A DNA stretch of 64,000 nt from Pseudomonadota bacterium (lineage in GTDB: Bacteria; Bdellovibrionota; UBA1018): positions 558,001 through 622,000 of the forward strand of contig JAIXQO010000001.1 of NCBI GenBank assembly GCA_027485695.1. The letters run 5' to 3'. A program made the translations under genes and the position numbers. Each line of letters starts with the position of its first letter. Position 1 is the stretch's first letter. Of this stretch, positions 52,819-62,199 are shown in pieces. The notes under the pieces are model-generated. The model worked only from the letters and a program-made list of their open reading frames with translations. It was not told the DNA's origin and ran no database searches.

Positions 52819-54651
52819 GTGCGCATGATTTTTTTGATGACGGTTTTGGCGGGACTGTTGGGAGTGGAATCGGCGGAAGCAATCTGCGCTCAGCCTCGAA
52901 TTACGATCATCGGCACGAACGATATCCATGGTGCCGTAGAAGACAAAGTCATCACTCTCGGTAAAACCCCGCCCATCCCGAAGAACATCGGCGGCATGCC
53001 GTTTTTCTCCGGCGTCGTCTCGAGTATTCGTCAATCGGCTGCGATGAATCCGCAGTGCGAAGGCGTTATCCTGGTGGACGGCGGCGATCAGTTTCAAGGC
53101 ACGCTCCTTTCGAACTTTTCCGAAGGCGCGCTGATGTTCGATTTGATGAGCGAAGCTGGATACGACGCTGTCGTTCCTGGAAACCACGATTACGATTTCG
53201 GTCCATCAGGTTGGTTGGTGGATCAACTCCCTGCGGGTAGTCGCGGCGATCCTCGCGAAGCGCTCAAATCAATCGCGCGCCGGGCCTCGTTCCCATTGCT
53301 CTCTGCGAACACCTATTACATGGGTAGCTTGAAATCGATTTCAGGTGCGCCAGCTCCCGTGATCTCCGAGTACTGCCGCCCAACTTCAAGTTCCGATATC
53401 ATCCGTTGGTCAGAGGCGAGACGTCCGGAATTTCTTAGACCCTACATCATTAAGAACGTCGCCGGCCTTCGTGTTGCCATCATTGGTCTCGATCATCCGG
53501 AAACTGCTGCCGTAACCACGCGCGCGAACGTTTCGGATCTCTGTTTCCGTGACCCGGTCGAAGAATTCATTTCTATCAAAGCCGAGCTTCGTGGCCGTGT
53601 GGATGTCACGGTCGTCGTCATGCACTTGGGCGATGCGGGTAACGAATTCAAAATGACGGAATTCCTGAATCGCGTACTGGCTCAGGATCCGCGTGCGGTC
53701 GACGCCGTCATTGGTGGTCACACGCACTATGTGAATGATGTCCGCGTTCAAGGCGTTCCAGCGATTCAAAGCGGTGCGAACGGCGAGAAGTTCGGGCGCA
53801 TCGATCTCTTCTTCGATCCGGCTGCGGGAGCGATCGATCGTACTCGCACTCGCGTTTTTGCTGGCAAGTTCCTATTTGCCGATGAATGCGATCGGGGCAA
53901 CGAGCCGGTTTGTAGCTCGAACGCCGGATTGGTCCAATATGACGGATTCCCGGTTGCCGCTTCGCCGGTATCGAGAGCAAAAATCGAGATCGCTCGCCGC
54001 GAAATCGCTCCGATGGCCAAGCAGCTGCTCGGACAAATCTCTGCTCCTTTGACGAGAAATCGCACCGAAGAAAACAATCTCGGTAACGCTCTGACCGATG
54101 CGGTTCGCGATACGTTCCGTGTAGATGTCGCGCTTCTGAACTCCGGCGGAATTCGAACGGATCTGATGCCAGGTCCGCTCGACTATGAAAATTTCTACCG
54201 TGTGCTCCCGTTCAACAACCGTGGCGTGCGGCTCAAACCGATGAGAGTTGCGACTCTGGTCAAACTATTCTCGAAGTCGATCGCGTCGTGCGGCAACTTC
54301 GGCGCCCTCAACCAGAGTGGCCTTCGCGTCTTTTATGAAAAAGACTGCGCTCGCGACGTCCAAAAACTCGGAGTCGATCCGGCCGCACGCTTGTTGCGCG
54401 TCGAGACGATTACTGGTGAGCCGCTATTCGATGTCGCTCGCACGGATCTTAATCTGGAGCGCACGATCTCCGTGGTGACGGTGGATTTCCTAGCCGCGGG
54501 CGGATCGGAGTTTCCGGAGTTTCGTGAAACTCAGGTAGACGCGGATTTGGGTATTCTTCGCGAAGCGCTCGCGCAACATTTCCGTCGTCAACCTTGGAAT
54601 CCATCTCCGAACATGGATGGACGACTTCAAAACGTCCTTCGTCGTCCGTGA
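52819..54651 (+). CDS. Exported 5'-nucleotidase / UshA family metallophosphatase
   Basis: A 610-residue periplasmic phosphoesterase. The signal peptide ends near ESAEA. The metallophosphatase motifs are intact: GTNDIHG, DGGDQFQG, GNHDYDFG and IGGHTHY, and the C-terminal 5'-nucleotidase domain has NSGGIR and the FNN substrate loop (PFNNRG). The family hydrolyses nucleotides, UDP-sugars or NAD. The start is a GTG at 52819 or ATG at 52825; neither has a good ribosome site. First gene of a tightly packed set running to 60393. Confidence 0.9.
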   Translation: MRMIFLMTVLAGLLGVESAEAICAQPRITIIGTNDIHGAVEDKVITLGKTPPIPKNIGGMPFFSGVVSSIRQSAAMNPQCEGVILVDGGDQFQGTLLSNFSEGALMFDLMSEAGYDAVVPGNHDYDFGPSGWLVDQLPAGSRGDPREALKSIARRASFPLLSANTYYMGSLKSISGAPAPVISEYCRPTSSSDIIRWSEARRPEFLRPYIIKNVAGLRVAIIGLDHPETAAVTTRANVSDLCFRDPVEEFISIKAELRGRVDVTVVVMHLGDAGNEFKMTEFLNRVLAQDPRAVDAVIGGHTHYVNDVRVQGVPAIQSGANGEKFGRIDLFFDPAAGAIDRTRTRVFAGKFLFADECDRGNEPVCSSNAGLVQYDGFPVAASPVSRAKIEIARREIAPMAKQLLGQISAPLTRNRTEENNLGNALTDAVRDTFRVDVALLNSGGIRTDLMPGPLDYENFYRVLPFNNRGVRLKPMRVATLVKLFSKSIASCGNFGALNQSGLRVFYEKDCARDVQKLGVDPAARLLRVETITGEPLFDVARTDLNLERTISVVTVDFLAAGGSEFPEFRETQVDADLGILREALAQHFRRQPWNPSPNMDGRLQNVLRRP

Positions 54652-54962
54652 GTTCATCCGTTGTTTTTATTCGGGGTGGTGAAGTGGTCGGTGCAACCGA
54701 CTCGATCTATCCGAAACTCAATTTGCTCGGGCACGCGCAGCTCGTCGAGGTTTCGGTCGGGAGTCAATGCGGCGGTCATGGAGTTTGTGGAGCAGATCGA
54801 ATTCGTGTTGTTGCATCGAAGGTTGGAGCGCTTTCGCCGCTGAGCGACGTCGAGTTCAAGCATCTAGATGAAAATGAGATTAAAAACGGATACCGTCTCG
54901 CGTGTCAGTGTTTTCCGGAGTTCGAAGCTCCTGACCTTGTCATTCAAGTAACCCTTCGATAG
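54648..54962 (+). CDS. 2Fe-2S ferredoxin-like protein with one ligand changed to Asp
   Basis: A 104-residue plant-type ferredoxin-like fold. It matches the 2Fe-2S domain of RACo-like proteins, normally CGGxGxCGxC...ACQ: here Cys41-GGHGV-Cys47-GA-Asp50, then LSPL and YRLACQC (Cys86, Cys88). The third cysteine is an aspartate (codon GAT), while an extra cysteine follows the fourth, so the cluster may be mixed-ligand or lost. No signal peptide. The GTG start overlaps the nucleotidase stop (GTGA), and exbB starts 10 bases downstream. Confidence 0.75.
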   Translation: MSSSVVFIRGGEVVGATDSIYPKLNLLGHAQLVEVSVGSQCGGHGVCGADRIRVVASKVGALSPLSDVEFKHLDENEIKNGYRLACQCFPEFEAPDLVIQVTLR

Positions 54963-54972
54963 AACTAAGGGC

Positions 54973-55566
54973 ATGACTGCATCGTGGATCGTGTTCATTG
55001 GATGGGCAACAAAGGCAGTTCTCCTTTTGTTGGTGGGTTTATCGGTTTGGTCTTTCGCGATCATTTTTGATCGCAAAAAATCTTTCCAAGCGCTTTCGAC
55101 CGAAGATTTCGATTCTATTCGCGACGGCCTTAAAAAAGGTGCGGCGTCTTCGTCGAACTCCGGCGGATTTTTTTCGAAACTCGTTGAACTCTTTAAATCC
55201 CAAGCGGGCGGAGAAAACGCAGTTCGAGACCGGTTCGAAGCGCATCTGTCCGAGAGTCGCCTAGAGCTTTCCAAAGGTCTGCCGGTTCTCGCCACGCTCG
55301 GATCAAACGCCCCATTCATTGGTTTGTTCGGAACCGTCCTCGGAATCATCCAAAGTTTTGGAACCCTATCGTCCAATACGAGTGGTGGAATGAATGACGT
55401 GATCGCCTCCCTGGCCGAAGCGCTCACTGCCACCGCGGTAGGCTTGTTTGTTGCGATTCCCGCTGTCGTCGCCTACAACGTGTACTCCCAAAAAATTCGC
55501 GTTTTAGCGCAAAAATCTGAAATCATCCGAGATCTTTACCTGGCTCAGCGGGCATCGGGGAAATAA
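54973..55566 (+). CDS. exbB: ExbB/TolQ-type proton-channel subunit
   Basis: A 197-residue inner-membrane protein of the MotA/TolQ/ExbB family with three helices (about 10-30, 110-135 and 150-172). LATLGSNAPFIGLFGTVLGII and EALTATAVGLFVAIPAVVAYN are the conserved channel segments. It couples proton flow to TonB together with the next gene. AAGGG lies just before the ATG. Confidence 0.93.
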   Translation: MTASWIVFIGWATKAVLLLLVGLSVWSFAIIFDRKKSFQALSTEDFDSIRDGLKKGAASSSNSGGFFSKLVELFKSQAGGENAVRDRFEAHLSESRLELSKGLPVLATLGSNAPFIGLFGTVLGIIQSFGTLSSNTSGGMNDVIASLAEALTATAVGLFVAIPAVVAYNVYSQKIRVLAQKSEIIRDLYLAQRASGK

Positions 55567-55571
55567 CCCGG

Positions 55572-56006
55572 ATGGCGGCAAGAACATCTGGCAAAGATCG
55601 TGACGACGATCTCGTCTCAGACATCAACATCACGCCGTTCGTGGACGTCGTATTGGTGTTACTCGTGATTTTCATGGTGATGGCCCCCGCGCTCGTCAAA
55701 GAGTCGCTGAACGTTCAACTCCCCAAAAGTGTCTCCAAGGACGTCTCGAGTGCAACGACGATCGCCGTTGTCGTCACTCGTGACGGACAATTTCTCGTGG
55801 ACGGCGCTATCTCTACAGAAGAAGCGCTGGTCGAAACGGTTCGCGCGCGCCTAAAAGATTCTCCATCCCTTCAAGGTTTGATCGGTGCTGATGGACAAGC
55901 CAAACACCAAGACGTCGTGCGTGTGATTGACCTATTGAAACAAGCGGGGCTTGAGAAATTCGCACTTCAGGTTCAGCGCGAGAAAACGGGTTCGACTCCC
56001 GAATGA
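55572..56006 (+). CDS. exbD: ExbD/TolR-type biopolymer transport protein
   Basis: A 144-residue protein with one helix containing the proton-carrying aspartate in NITPFVDVVLVLLVIFMV, followed by a periplasmic domain. It is five bases after exbB and overlaps tonB by four bases. Confidence 0.93.
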   Translation: MAARTSGKDRDDDLVSDINITPFVDVVLVLLVIFMVMAPALVKESLNVQLPKSVSKDVSSATTIAVVVTRDGQFLVDGAISTEEALVETVRARLKDSPSLQGLIGADGQAKHQDVVRVIDLLKQAGLEKFALQVQREKTGSTPE

Positions 56007-56644
56007 GCGCATCTGGAGTGAGGAGGGAGTCTTGGATTCTTTCGGCCTCGCTTCATGGAGCACTGGCGGTTGGGGCGATTTTTTTACTTTGGCATCGTAC
56101 TAACCAGGCACCCGAGGCGGTGCCTTTTGAAGTCTACGAGAATCCGTCAGTCGGTCGCGCTACCAGCGTGAAACCGCTCGAGGCCAAACCGCAAACACCT
56201 CGCGAAGAACCCAAGAAGCGCGCGGTTTATGGTGCCACTCGGTCTGCGCTAACGAGTGACTCAGGCGAAGTCGCCGCAAAAGCGGGTAACACGCTCGCCA
56301 AAGAAAACGACGACAAGAAACTCAAAAACTCTGATGCCGATTCTCTCCCGGTACCGACTGAGGACTACCTCATCTCTGCGATGCCGAGACTGAAAAAAGA
56401 AATCCGCATCCCTTATCCTCCTGAAGCAAAAAAAGCCGGCGTGCAAGGCGCCGTTGTTTTCGACCTGTTGATCGACGCCGCTGGGGTTGTTCGGCAATCC
56501 AATCTCGTTACTGGACCTGGATACGGTCTCAATGAAGCAGCATTACAGGCAATTGGATCTTTTGAATTCGAGCCCGCACGCGTGGGCGATCAGGCCGTCG
56601 CCGTTCGAATCCGTTATTCTTATCGTTTTATTTTGGAGAAATGA
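56003..56644 (+). CDS. tonB: TonB family energy transducer
   Basis: A 213-residue protein with an N-terminal anchor helix (about 12-32), a charged lysine/proline-containing linker and a C-terminal TonB domain (YPPEAKKAGVQGAVVFDLLID through FEFEPARVGD). It transmits energy from ExbBD to the receptor encoded next, with which it overlaps by ATGA. The linker is short for crossing a wide periplasm. Confidence 0.92.
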   Translation: MSASGVRRESWILSASLHGALAVGAIFLLWHRTNQAPEAVPFEVYENPSVGRATSVKPLEAKPQTPREEPKKRAVYGATRSALTSDSGEVAAKAGNTLAKENDDKKLKNSDADSLPVPTEDYLISAMPRLKKEIRIPYPPEAKKAGVQGAVVFDLLIDAAGVVRQSNLVTGPGYGLNEAALQAIGSFEFEPARVGDQAVAVRIRYSYRFILEK

Positions 56645-58911
56645 GCATGCGTTTTTTGTGGGGAACCGTACTGACTTCGGCTTTCTCGTTGATGGCGTCC
56701 GACGCCTGGGCGGCCGGCGTAGAGATCCGTGGTCGATTGATCGAAAAAGGAACGCGCAAGCCGTTGGGTGAGGTACCAGTCTACATCCTTCCTCACAAAC
56801 TCAAGGCGATCACGAACGCCAGAGGTGAGTTTAGTTTCTACGACGTTCCCGAGGGTGAGTTCGAATGGGTCGTCAATCAAACGGGCTATCTTAAATTTTC
56901 CGAAGCCGACTCTCAAGCATCTGGTGAATCGAGTGAATCCCGAGAACTCTACATTGAACGCGTGAGTTACAACGCGTTTGAAACGACCGTCGTGGGAAAA
57001 GAAGATCGTCGCGAAGATTTCAAAAAAGTTTTGTCGGCGAAAAAAGCGGTCTCGCTTCCCGGTTCCGGCAACGACGCGATCCGAGCGGTTCAGAACTTGC
57101 CGGGCGTCGCTCGGGCTCCAGGGTTGGCGTCGGTGGTCATCATCCAAGGATCGGCCCCGAATGACACGCGATACCTGATCGACGGTCACGAAGTTCCGAT
57201 CATTTTCCATTTCGGCGGTTTCAGTTCGGTGATGCAACCTGAGGCGCTGGATCGGATCGATTTTTTGTCGGCTGGCTACGGCCCCGATTATAGTCGCGCC
57301 ATTGGTGGACAAATCGGCGCCTGGACCAAAACTCCCGAAACTGAATCCATGCGGGGTTTCGCGTTTGTAGACCTTCTGAACGCAGGCGGAGCAGTCGAGA
57401 CACCCATCGATGATCAGAGCAGTGTCTATGTCGGTGGACGTAAGAGTTACATCGGTAACGTGCTTCGTGCGGCGGTGGGAGATGACGAAGATTTCGATCT
57501 AACCGCCGCCCCGAGTTTCGATGACCTATCATTGATCTATCAGCGTAAACTCTCCGATCGCGACGAGTTTAAGTTAGTAACCATAGGATCTCGAGATCAA
57601 CTTCAGTTCCTCGTCAAAGAAACCCTGAACAACGATCCAGCGATCCGTGGGGATTTTTATACTCAGACGGCTTTTTTTCGCGTGATTCCACAGTGGCTCC
57701 ATCGTCACACGGATGGGGCCACTACCCGGACATCTTTTGGGTTTGGGCGCGACTTCGTACAATTCCGCTTGTCTCAGGAGCGCTTCTGGCTACGTACGAT
57801 TGGGGTCACCACCCGTGTGGAGCATGAGCGAGCACTTTCCGAGCATTGGAAACTTGCAGCCGGGATGGATCATGATTTCGGCTGGGCCGATGTACGCCTC
57901 AATGCGCGTGATTTTTATACCGAAGGTGGAATCGCTAACCCAGTGGCAAGTACGAGTCGACAGGAACTGACCCTCAACTCCGTATCTGGTCACAACTTAG
58001 GGTTTTACAGCCAGGCATTGTATAGCGGACTTCCTTCTTGGACGTTCAAAGGCGGCCTGCGAACGGACTATTTCGCAGTAACGAATGAGCTTTTGGTTGG
58101 ACCTCGATTTGGAGTGAGAAAAGAACTGTCTGACAGTTTGAATTTACGGCTCGCAACTGGCATCTACTACCAGCCGCCACAGCCTCAGGAAACTGCCGAA
58201 AAAGTAGGCAACCCGAATCTTAAAAGCCCCGAATCATTTCATCTGGCAATCGCCGGTGAGAAGGACTTTCGCGAAGGTTCGAATCGAGGATGGGTCCTGA
58301 CGACGGGGCCGTTCTTCAAGCAGTCCAAGAATCTCGTTGTACCATCGACGAGTTTCGTGACCAGAAACGGTGTGGTCGAGCTGGAGAATTATTCGAATGA
58401 CGGGAAAGGTCGTGCCATTGGTGTGGAATTTTTTCTCCGCGGCGATTTCGCGCCTTATTCGGCGTGGGTGAGCTACACGCTTTCGCGAAGCACCCGTCGA
58501 CAAAATGGACAGTCGGAATATGTTTCTCAATACGATCAAACACACAACTTGAACCTCATTGGTTCGGTAGATCTGACCGAGAACTGGAAACTTTCGACCC
58601 GATTCCGCTATGTGACCGGTAACCCTTATACACCGGTGACGAGCGGTGTTTTCGATAGCGACAATGATACGTTCATTCCGATTCGCGGTCCTTTCTACTC
58701 TGAACGTCAGAGCCCGTTTTGGCAGCTAGATGTTCGTTTCGACAAACGCTGGGTTTTCAAGAAGTGGATCATGACCGCATATTTTGACATTCAGAACGTC
58801 ACGAGTCGCCGGAACGTTGAATCGATCAATTACGCCTACGATTATAAATCTCGCGAAGATGTGCGTGGTCTTCCGATCCTCCCCATCTTAGGCGTAAAAG
58901 GAGAGTTCTAA
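56641..58911 (+). CDS. TonB-dependent receptor with CarboxypepD_reg-like N-terminus
   Basis: A 756-residue outer-membrane receptor: signal peptide ending DAWA, a carboxypeptidase-regulatory-like beta domain (about 25-100; GRLIEKGTRKPLGEVPVYI), a plug domain (about 115-250; DAIRAVQNLPGVARAP, typical plug motif) and a 22-strand barrel ending in VKGEF. The ligand is unknown; association with a nucleotidase and a 2Fe-2S protein offers only weak hints. Coupled to tonB upstream and to a lipoprotein downstream (TAATG). Confidence 0.92.
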   Translation: MSMRFLWGTVLTSAFSLMASDAWAAGVEIRGRLIEKGTRKPLGEVPVYILPHKLKAITNARGEFSFYDVPEGEFEWVVNQTGYLKFSEADSQASGESSESRELYIERVSYNAFETTVVGKEDRREDFKKVLSAKKAVSLPGSGNDAIRAVQNLPGVARAPGLASVVIIQGSAPNDTRYLIDGHEVPIIFHFGGFSSVMQPEALDRIDFLSAGYGPDYSRAIGGQIGAWTKTPETESMRGFAFVDLLNAGGAVETPIDDQSSVYVGGRKSYIGNVLRAAVGDDEDFDLTAAPSFDDLSLIYQRKLSDRDEFKLVTIGSRDQLQFLVKETLNNDPAIRGDFYTQTAFFRVIPQWLHRHTDGATTRTSFGFGRDFVQFRLSQERFWLRTIGVTTRVEHERALSEHWKLAAGMDHDFGWADVRLNARDFYTEGGIANPVASTSRQELTLNSVSGHNLGFYSQALYSGLPSWTFKGGLRTDYFAVTNELLVGPRFGVRKELSDSLNLRLATGIYYQPPQPQETAEKVGNPNLKSPESFHLAIAGEKDFREGSNRGWVLTTGPFFKQSKNLVVPSTSFVTRNGVVELENYSNDGKGRAIGVEFFLRGDFAPYSAWVSYTLSRSTRRQNGQSEYVSQYDQTHNLNLIGSVDLTENWKLSTRFRYVTGNPYTPVTSGVFDSDNDTFIPIRGPFYSERQSPFWQLDVRFDKRWVFKKWIMTAYFDIQNVTSRRNVESINYAYDYKSREDVRGLPILPILGVKGEF

Positions 58912-59768
58912 TGAAAACGAAACTATTCTTCTGGTTAGTCCTGCTCACGGCTTGCGGAGACGACAATCTGCCGAAGTATACGTTGCTCGATCGGTTTCGT
59001 GTTCTTGCGCTGGAGGCAGATACGCCCGAGGTATCGCCGGGCGCGACCGTCACGATCACGCCTTACTTGTCGGATCCAGGAGGCAGCGGCCGTTCTATTT
59101 CATACTCCGTCGAGAGTTGTGTGGATTTGGGCGTGAATCTAGGCGCAACGCCGACTTGCGATGGAAATCCAAGTCGAGTGGTAGTTGTGATGGGAGGCAC
59201 GCAAGCCGCACCCGGAACTGCACCTCACTATACGGGTACGACTGGGACAATCGGAATCGCGGTGCCGTCGAGTGCAGTCATTTTTACAGATCCACGTACC
59301 GGGGGAGTTCGAACGACGAATGAGCAGTATAACGGCGTAAACTACCTGATGATTTACCGAGCGACTGCCGGTTCAGAGACCGTTTCTGCGTTCAAGCGAA
59401 TCGTGGTTTCTTCTAGAACCACCAAAAATGCGAATCCATCGCTCACCGAAATCCAGTTCAACGGAGTGACTGCGGCATCGGCCGCCGCGCCTGCGGCGCC
59501 GAACAAGGTTCGTTTGGATGCATCTGTTGGCGGCGGATCGACGGAGATTTATTCTTATCGCGATTCGGATGGCGTGCTTGCGAATCGGAGCGAGGAGCTG
59601 TTAGTTTCATGGTTCGTCACCCAAGGCTCACTACTGCGTTCACGAACGGACGCAGGCGAATCAAATGAATATACGCCGTCGGACGCACCGCTTTCTGCGA
59701 CCACGACGTTTGTTGCGGTGTTGCGCGATGACCGTGGGGGAACGTCAGTGAGAACGATTACGAAGTAA
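58911..59768 (+). CDS. Lipoprotein following the TonB receptor
   Basis: A 285-residue lipoprotein (lipobox LTAC at about residue 15). The mature protein is beta-rich with two Ig-like blocks (VSPGATVTITPYLSDPGG at the start; VSWFVTQGSLLRSRTDAGE near the end) and no recognised catalytic motif. Its start overlaps the receptor stop by one base, so it is probably a surface or periplasmic partner of that receptor, perhaps helping ligand capture (inference). Confidence 0.75.
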   Translation: MKTKLFFWLVLLTACGDDNLPKYTLLDRFRVLALEADTPEVSPGATVTITPYLSDPGGSGRSISYSVESCVDLGVNLGATPTCDGNPSRVVVVMGGTQAAPGTAPHYTGTTGTIGIAVPSSAVIFTDPRTGGVRTTNEQYNGVNYLMIYRATAGSETVSAFKRIVVSSRTTKNANPSLTEIQFNGVTAASAAAPAAPNKVRLDASVGGGSTEIYSYRDSDGVLANRSEELLVSWFVTQGSLLRSRTDAGESNEYTPSDAPLSATTTFVAVLRDDRGGTSVRTITK

Positions 59769-59793
59769 TCGTCTCTCTTCTCGGAGAAAGGTC

Positions 59794-60393
59794 ATGATGA
59801 AACAGTGGAGTAAGCTCGGATTCGTCGGTTTAGTGGTATTTGCGGGCTGTGCAAGCACGCTTAAGGACTATGATGAGACGAGCATGAAGCCCGAAGAGGG
59901 CGCGATCTTCGGACGTTTCACGGTAGAATACAACGGTGCTGAATACACCCAGAACTGCGCTGTTTGTTTTAAAACTCCCGATGGTCCTTGTTTCAAGTTG
60001 TCGGATCACGGCTATCTCTTGATGAAACTCACGCCGGGCACTCAACCTTTCACGCGTCTCGCTTGCTTGGATGGAGAAGAGAAACAGGTGATGTTCAAAG
60101 ACATCCAGGTCAAGTCCATCGCTGGCGCACGCAGTTATGTAGGCGCAGTGCATTTCAAATGGACGAACTCGGAAACGGGCGTTCAGTTCTCCAACGTTTG
60201 GAACGCGATAGCTGGCATCAAGACGCAAAAACGAACCGACGGAACCGTGACCTATGAGGTCAAAGACGAGTTGGATGCCGCTCTGCACGCGCTTTCCAAG
60301 AAGATGCCACCGTCCGATCAACTCAAAATAGAGAAGAATTTGATGACATCACAAGTAGTACCCGCCGCGATTCCTCCCGCCAAAAACCCCTAA
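59794..60393 (+). CDS. Hypothetical lipoprotein, last gene of the TonB cluster
   Basis: A 199-residue lipoprotein with lipobox FAGC near residue 19. It contains a beta domain with CysXXCys (NCAVCFKTPDGPC) and ends in a proline-rich tail. No family recognised. It is 25 bases after the previous lipoprotein with GAGAAAGG before its ATG, so it probably belongs to the same transcript. Confidence 0.7.
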   Translation: MMKQWSKLGFVGLVVFAGCASTLKDYDETSMKPEEGAIFGRFTVEYNGAEYTQNCAVCFKTPDGPCFKLSDHGYLLMKLTPGTQPFTRLACLDGEEKQVMFKDIQVKSIAGARSYVGAVHFKWTNSETGVQFSNVWNAIAGIKTQKRTDGTVTYEVKDELDAALHALSKKMPPSDQLKIEKNLMTSQVVPAAIPPAKNP

Positions 60394-60476
60394 CGCGGAG
60401 CTTTTGTTCTGGTCGATGGGTTGACTTCATCCTTTTGCAGGGGAAGACTATCTTCCACTCAATGGAGGGGGATTGA

Positions 60477-61895
60477 ATGAAGCCATTCATGTATACAGCG
60501 GCGGTTGCCGCGTTGTTGGTTCAAGGAGCTCAAGCGTCTTCGATCGCGATCATCGATTCAGGAATCGATTATCAACATCCGTTCTTGGTGATGAACTACC
60601 TCAAGAACGACGCCGAAAAGGCGGAAAACAAAGTCGATGACGAAAAGAACGGCTACGTCGATGACGTATACGGCTGGAACTTCGCAGAAAGCAATAATCA
60701 GGTCATCGATTATTCCTACCTGACACGTTTCAATGCCGATCACCGTCGGTACTTCGAGATTCAAAACCGTACTCTACGCGGAACGGCCACCCCTGAAGAC
60801 AAAGAGTGGATGAAGGCGAAACGCGGAGACCAAGCGTTCATCAAAGAACTCGGCGTTTTCGGAAACTTTACGCACGGTTCTCACGTCGCGGGGATTTCCG
60901 TTCGTGATCACTTGGAGAGTCGCGTGTTCGCGATCAAGTTGATCCCGACCGAAGTGAAACTTCCTTTCAGCACGATGGTTGCGAAAACTCCACTTTTCCA
61001 ATCCTCGATCGCAGCGGCATCGGGCCTCAAAGACATGCTCTTTGAGTTCGGACTCCAGTTGCTCGCTAAGCAGCAAGCCAAAATTTTCAAACAGATCGGC
61101 GAGTACGTTGCGGTTCGCAAGGCCGACGTCGCAAACGGATCGTTTGGAACGAGCACGACGGCAGCATTGACCATCATCAAGCCGATCTATGAGTTAGCCT
61201 ACAAAGAAGACGAGCGAAGCGAAGCTCAAATGATGGACTTCGCGAAGTTCTTCGTCAGCCGCATTGTCACCGAGTCTCAAGTGCTCGTGGACAGTAGCCC
61301 CAATACTCTCTTCGTTTTTGCCGCCGGTAACGACGGAACCGATAACGATGCCCTTCCGACCTCTCCGGCGAATATTCGTGCGGACAATGCGATCTCTGTC
61401 GCAGCGTCACTGGATTACGGTTCACTCGCCGTATTCTCAAACTATGGTCGCCAGATGGTCGATGTCGCCGCACCTGGCGTGGGTATCGAGAGCAGTATTC
61501 CCGGCAACCATATGATGGTGATGAGCGGTACGTCGCAAGCGGCTCCTTATGTAGCGAACTTGGCCGGTGAAATCAAAAACCTGAACCCGAACCTGACTCC
61601 CGCAGAGGTCAAACGTTTGATCGTGGGTACGGTAGACGCCAAGACGTGGTTGAAGAACAAAGTAAAAGCCGAAGGTGTGGTCAACGCTGAACGCGCCTAT
61701 TTTGCAGCCAAAGTTTCGGTCAAAGAATCCATCCAGCGCTCGATCGAACAAGCTCGTGCGCAAGTGGCGGACGTTTTGGTTGCGCCGGCACCAGCCCCGG
61801 TTCCAGGCATCGGTATTGGCGGACCTTCGGTTCTGAGTCGTAAGCGCGCTGCACAAGAAGCAGGCGTACTCCCGCTACCGAATCCGATTCGCTAG
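60477..61895 (+). CDS. S8 (subtilisin-like) serine peptidase, exported, without propeptide
   Basis: A 472-residue exported protease. The signal peptide (residues 1-20) runs almost straight into the catalytic Asp27 (IAIIDSGIDYQHP). His133 is in FTHGSHVAGI, the oxyanion asparagine in FAAGNDG, and Ser353 in SGTSQAAPY. All three catalytic residues are intact. No I9-type propeptide precedes the domain, which is unusual for secreted subtilases. About 100 residues separate Asp and His, with a charged insertion. A C-terminal helical and proline/alanine-rich tail follows. A strong terminator ends the gene. Confidence 0.92.
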   Translation: MKPFMYTAAVAALLVQGAQASSIAIIDSGIDYQHPFLVMNYLKNDAEKAENKVDDEKNGYVDDVYGWNFAESNNQVIDYSYLTRFNADHRRYFEIQNRTLRGTATPEDKEWMKAKRGDQAFIKELGVFGNFTHGSHVAGISVRDHLESRVFAIKLIPTEVKLPFSTMVAKTPLFQSSIAAASGLKDMLFEFGLQLLAKQQAKIFKQIGEYVAVRKADVANGSFGTSTTAALTIIKPIYELAYKEDERSEAQMMDFAKFFVSRIVTESQVLVDSSPNTLFVFAAGNDGTDNDALPTSPANIRADNAISVAASLDYGSLAVFSNYGRQMVDVAAPGVGIESSIPGNHMMVMSGTSQAAPYVANLAGEIKNLNPNLTPAEVKRLIVGTVDAKTWLKNKVKAEGVVNAERAYFAAKVSVKESIQRSIEQARAQVADVLVAPAPAPVPGIGIGGPSVLSRKRAAQEAGVLPLPNPIR

Positions 61896-61919
61896 TCCTT
61901 TAAAAATTCGAAACAGATG

Positions 61920-61953
61920 AACCGCTTCCTGAATTTCAGGAGGCGGTTTTTTT
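61920..61953 (+). terminator. Terminator of the subtilase gene
   Basis: Fourteen-base stem AACCGCTTCCTGAA/TTCAGGAGGCGGTT with one G-U pair, ending in seven T. Confidence 0.92.
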
Positions 61954-62132
61954 ATTTTGGCCGCGTGTGATGATTCAAATTTGTCTTGAGGTCAAAATGT
62001 CTCGTGACTTTGTGTGTTAATTGGAGCGTTTTAGCCCCGGTTCTTTTAATCACCAGAGCGGCTTCAATTTTATCCAATGATTTTAGAATGTTCGATCTGG
62101 CACAGGCCCTGCTCATGGAAATCCCAGTAAAC

Positions 62133-62183
62133 GGGATCTCGTGGAGTCGTTCGCCGCGAAGTGGTGGTGACGAGAGAGATCCC
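62133..62183 (+). promoter_or_regulatory. Leader hairpin before the Tyr-rich lipoprotein gene
   Basis: GGGATCTCGT pairs with ACGAGAGAGATCCC (a four-base bulge). It ends a few bases before the AAGGAG ribosome site of the gene starting at 62200. It may protect or regulate the message. The remainder of 61954-62199 shows nothing further. Confidence 0.45.
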
Positions 62184-62199
62184 TCCCTAAGGAGAAACT

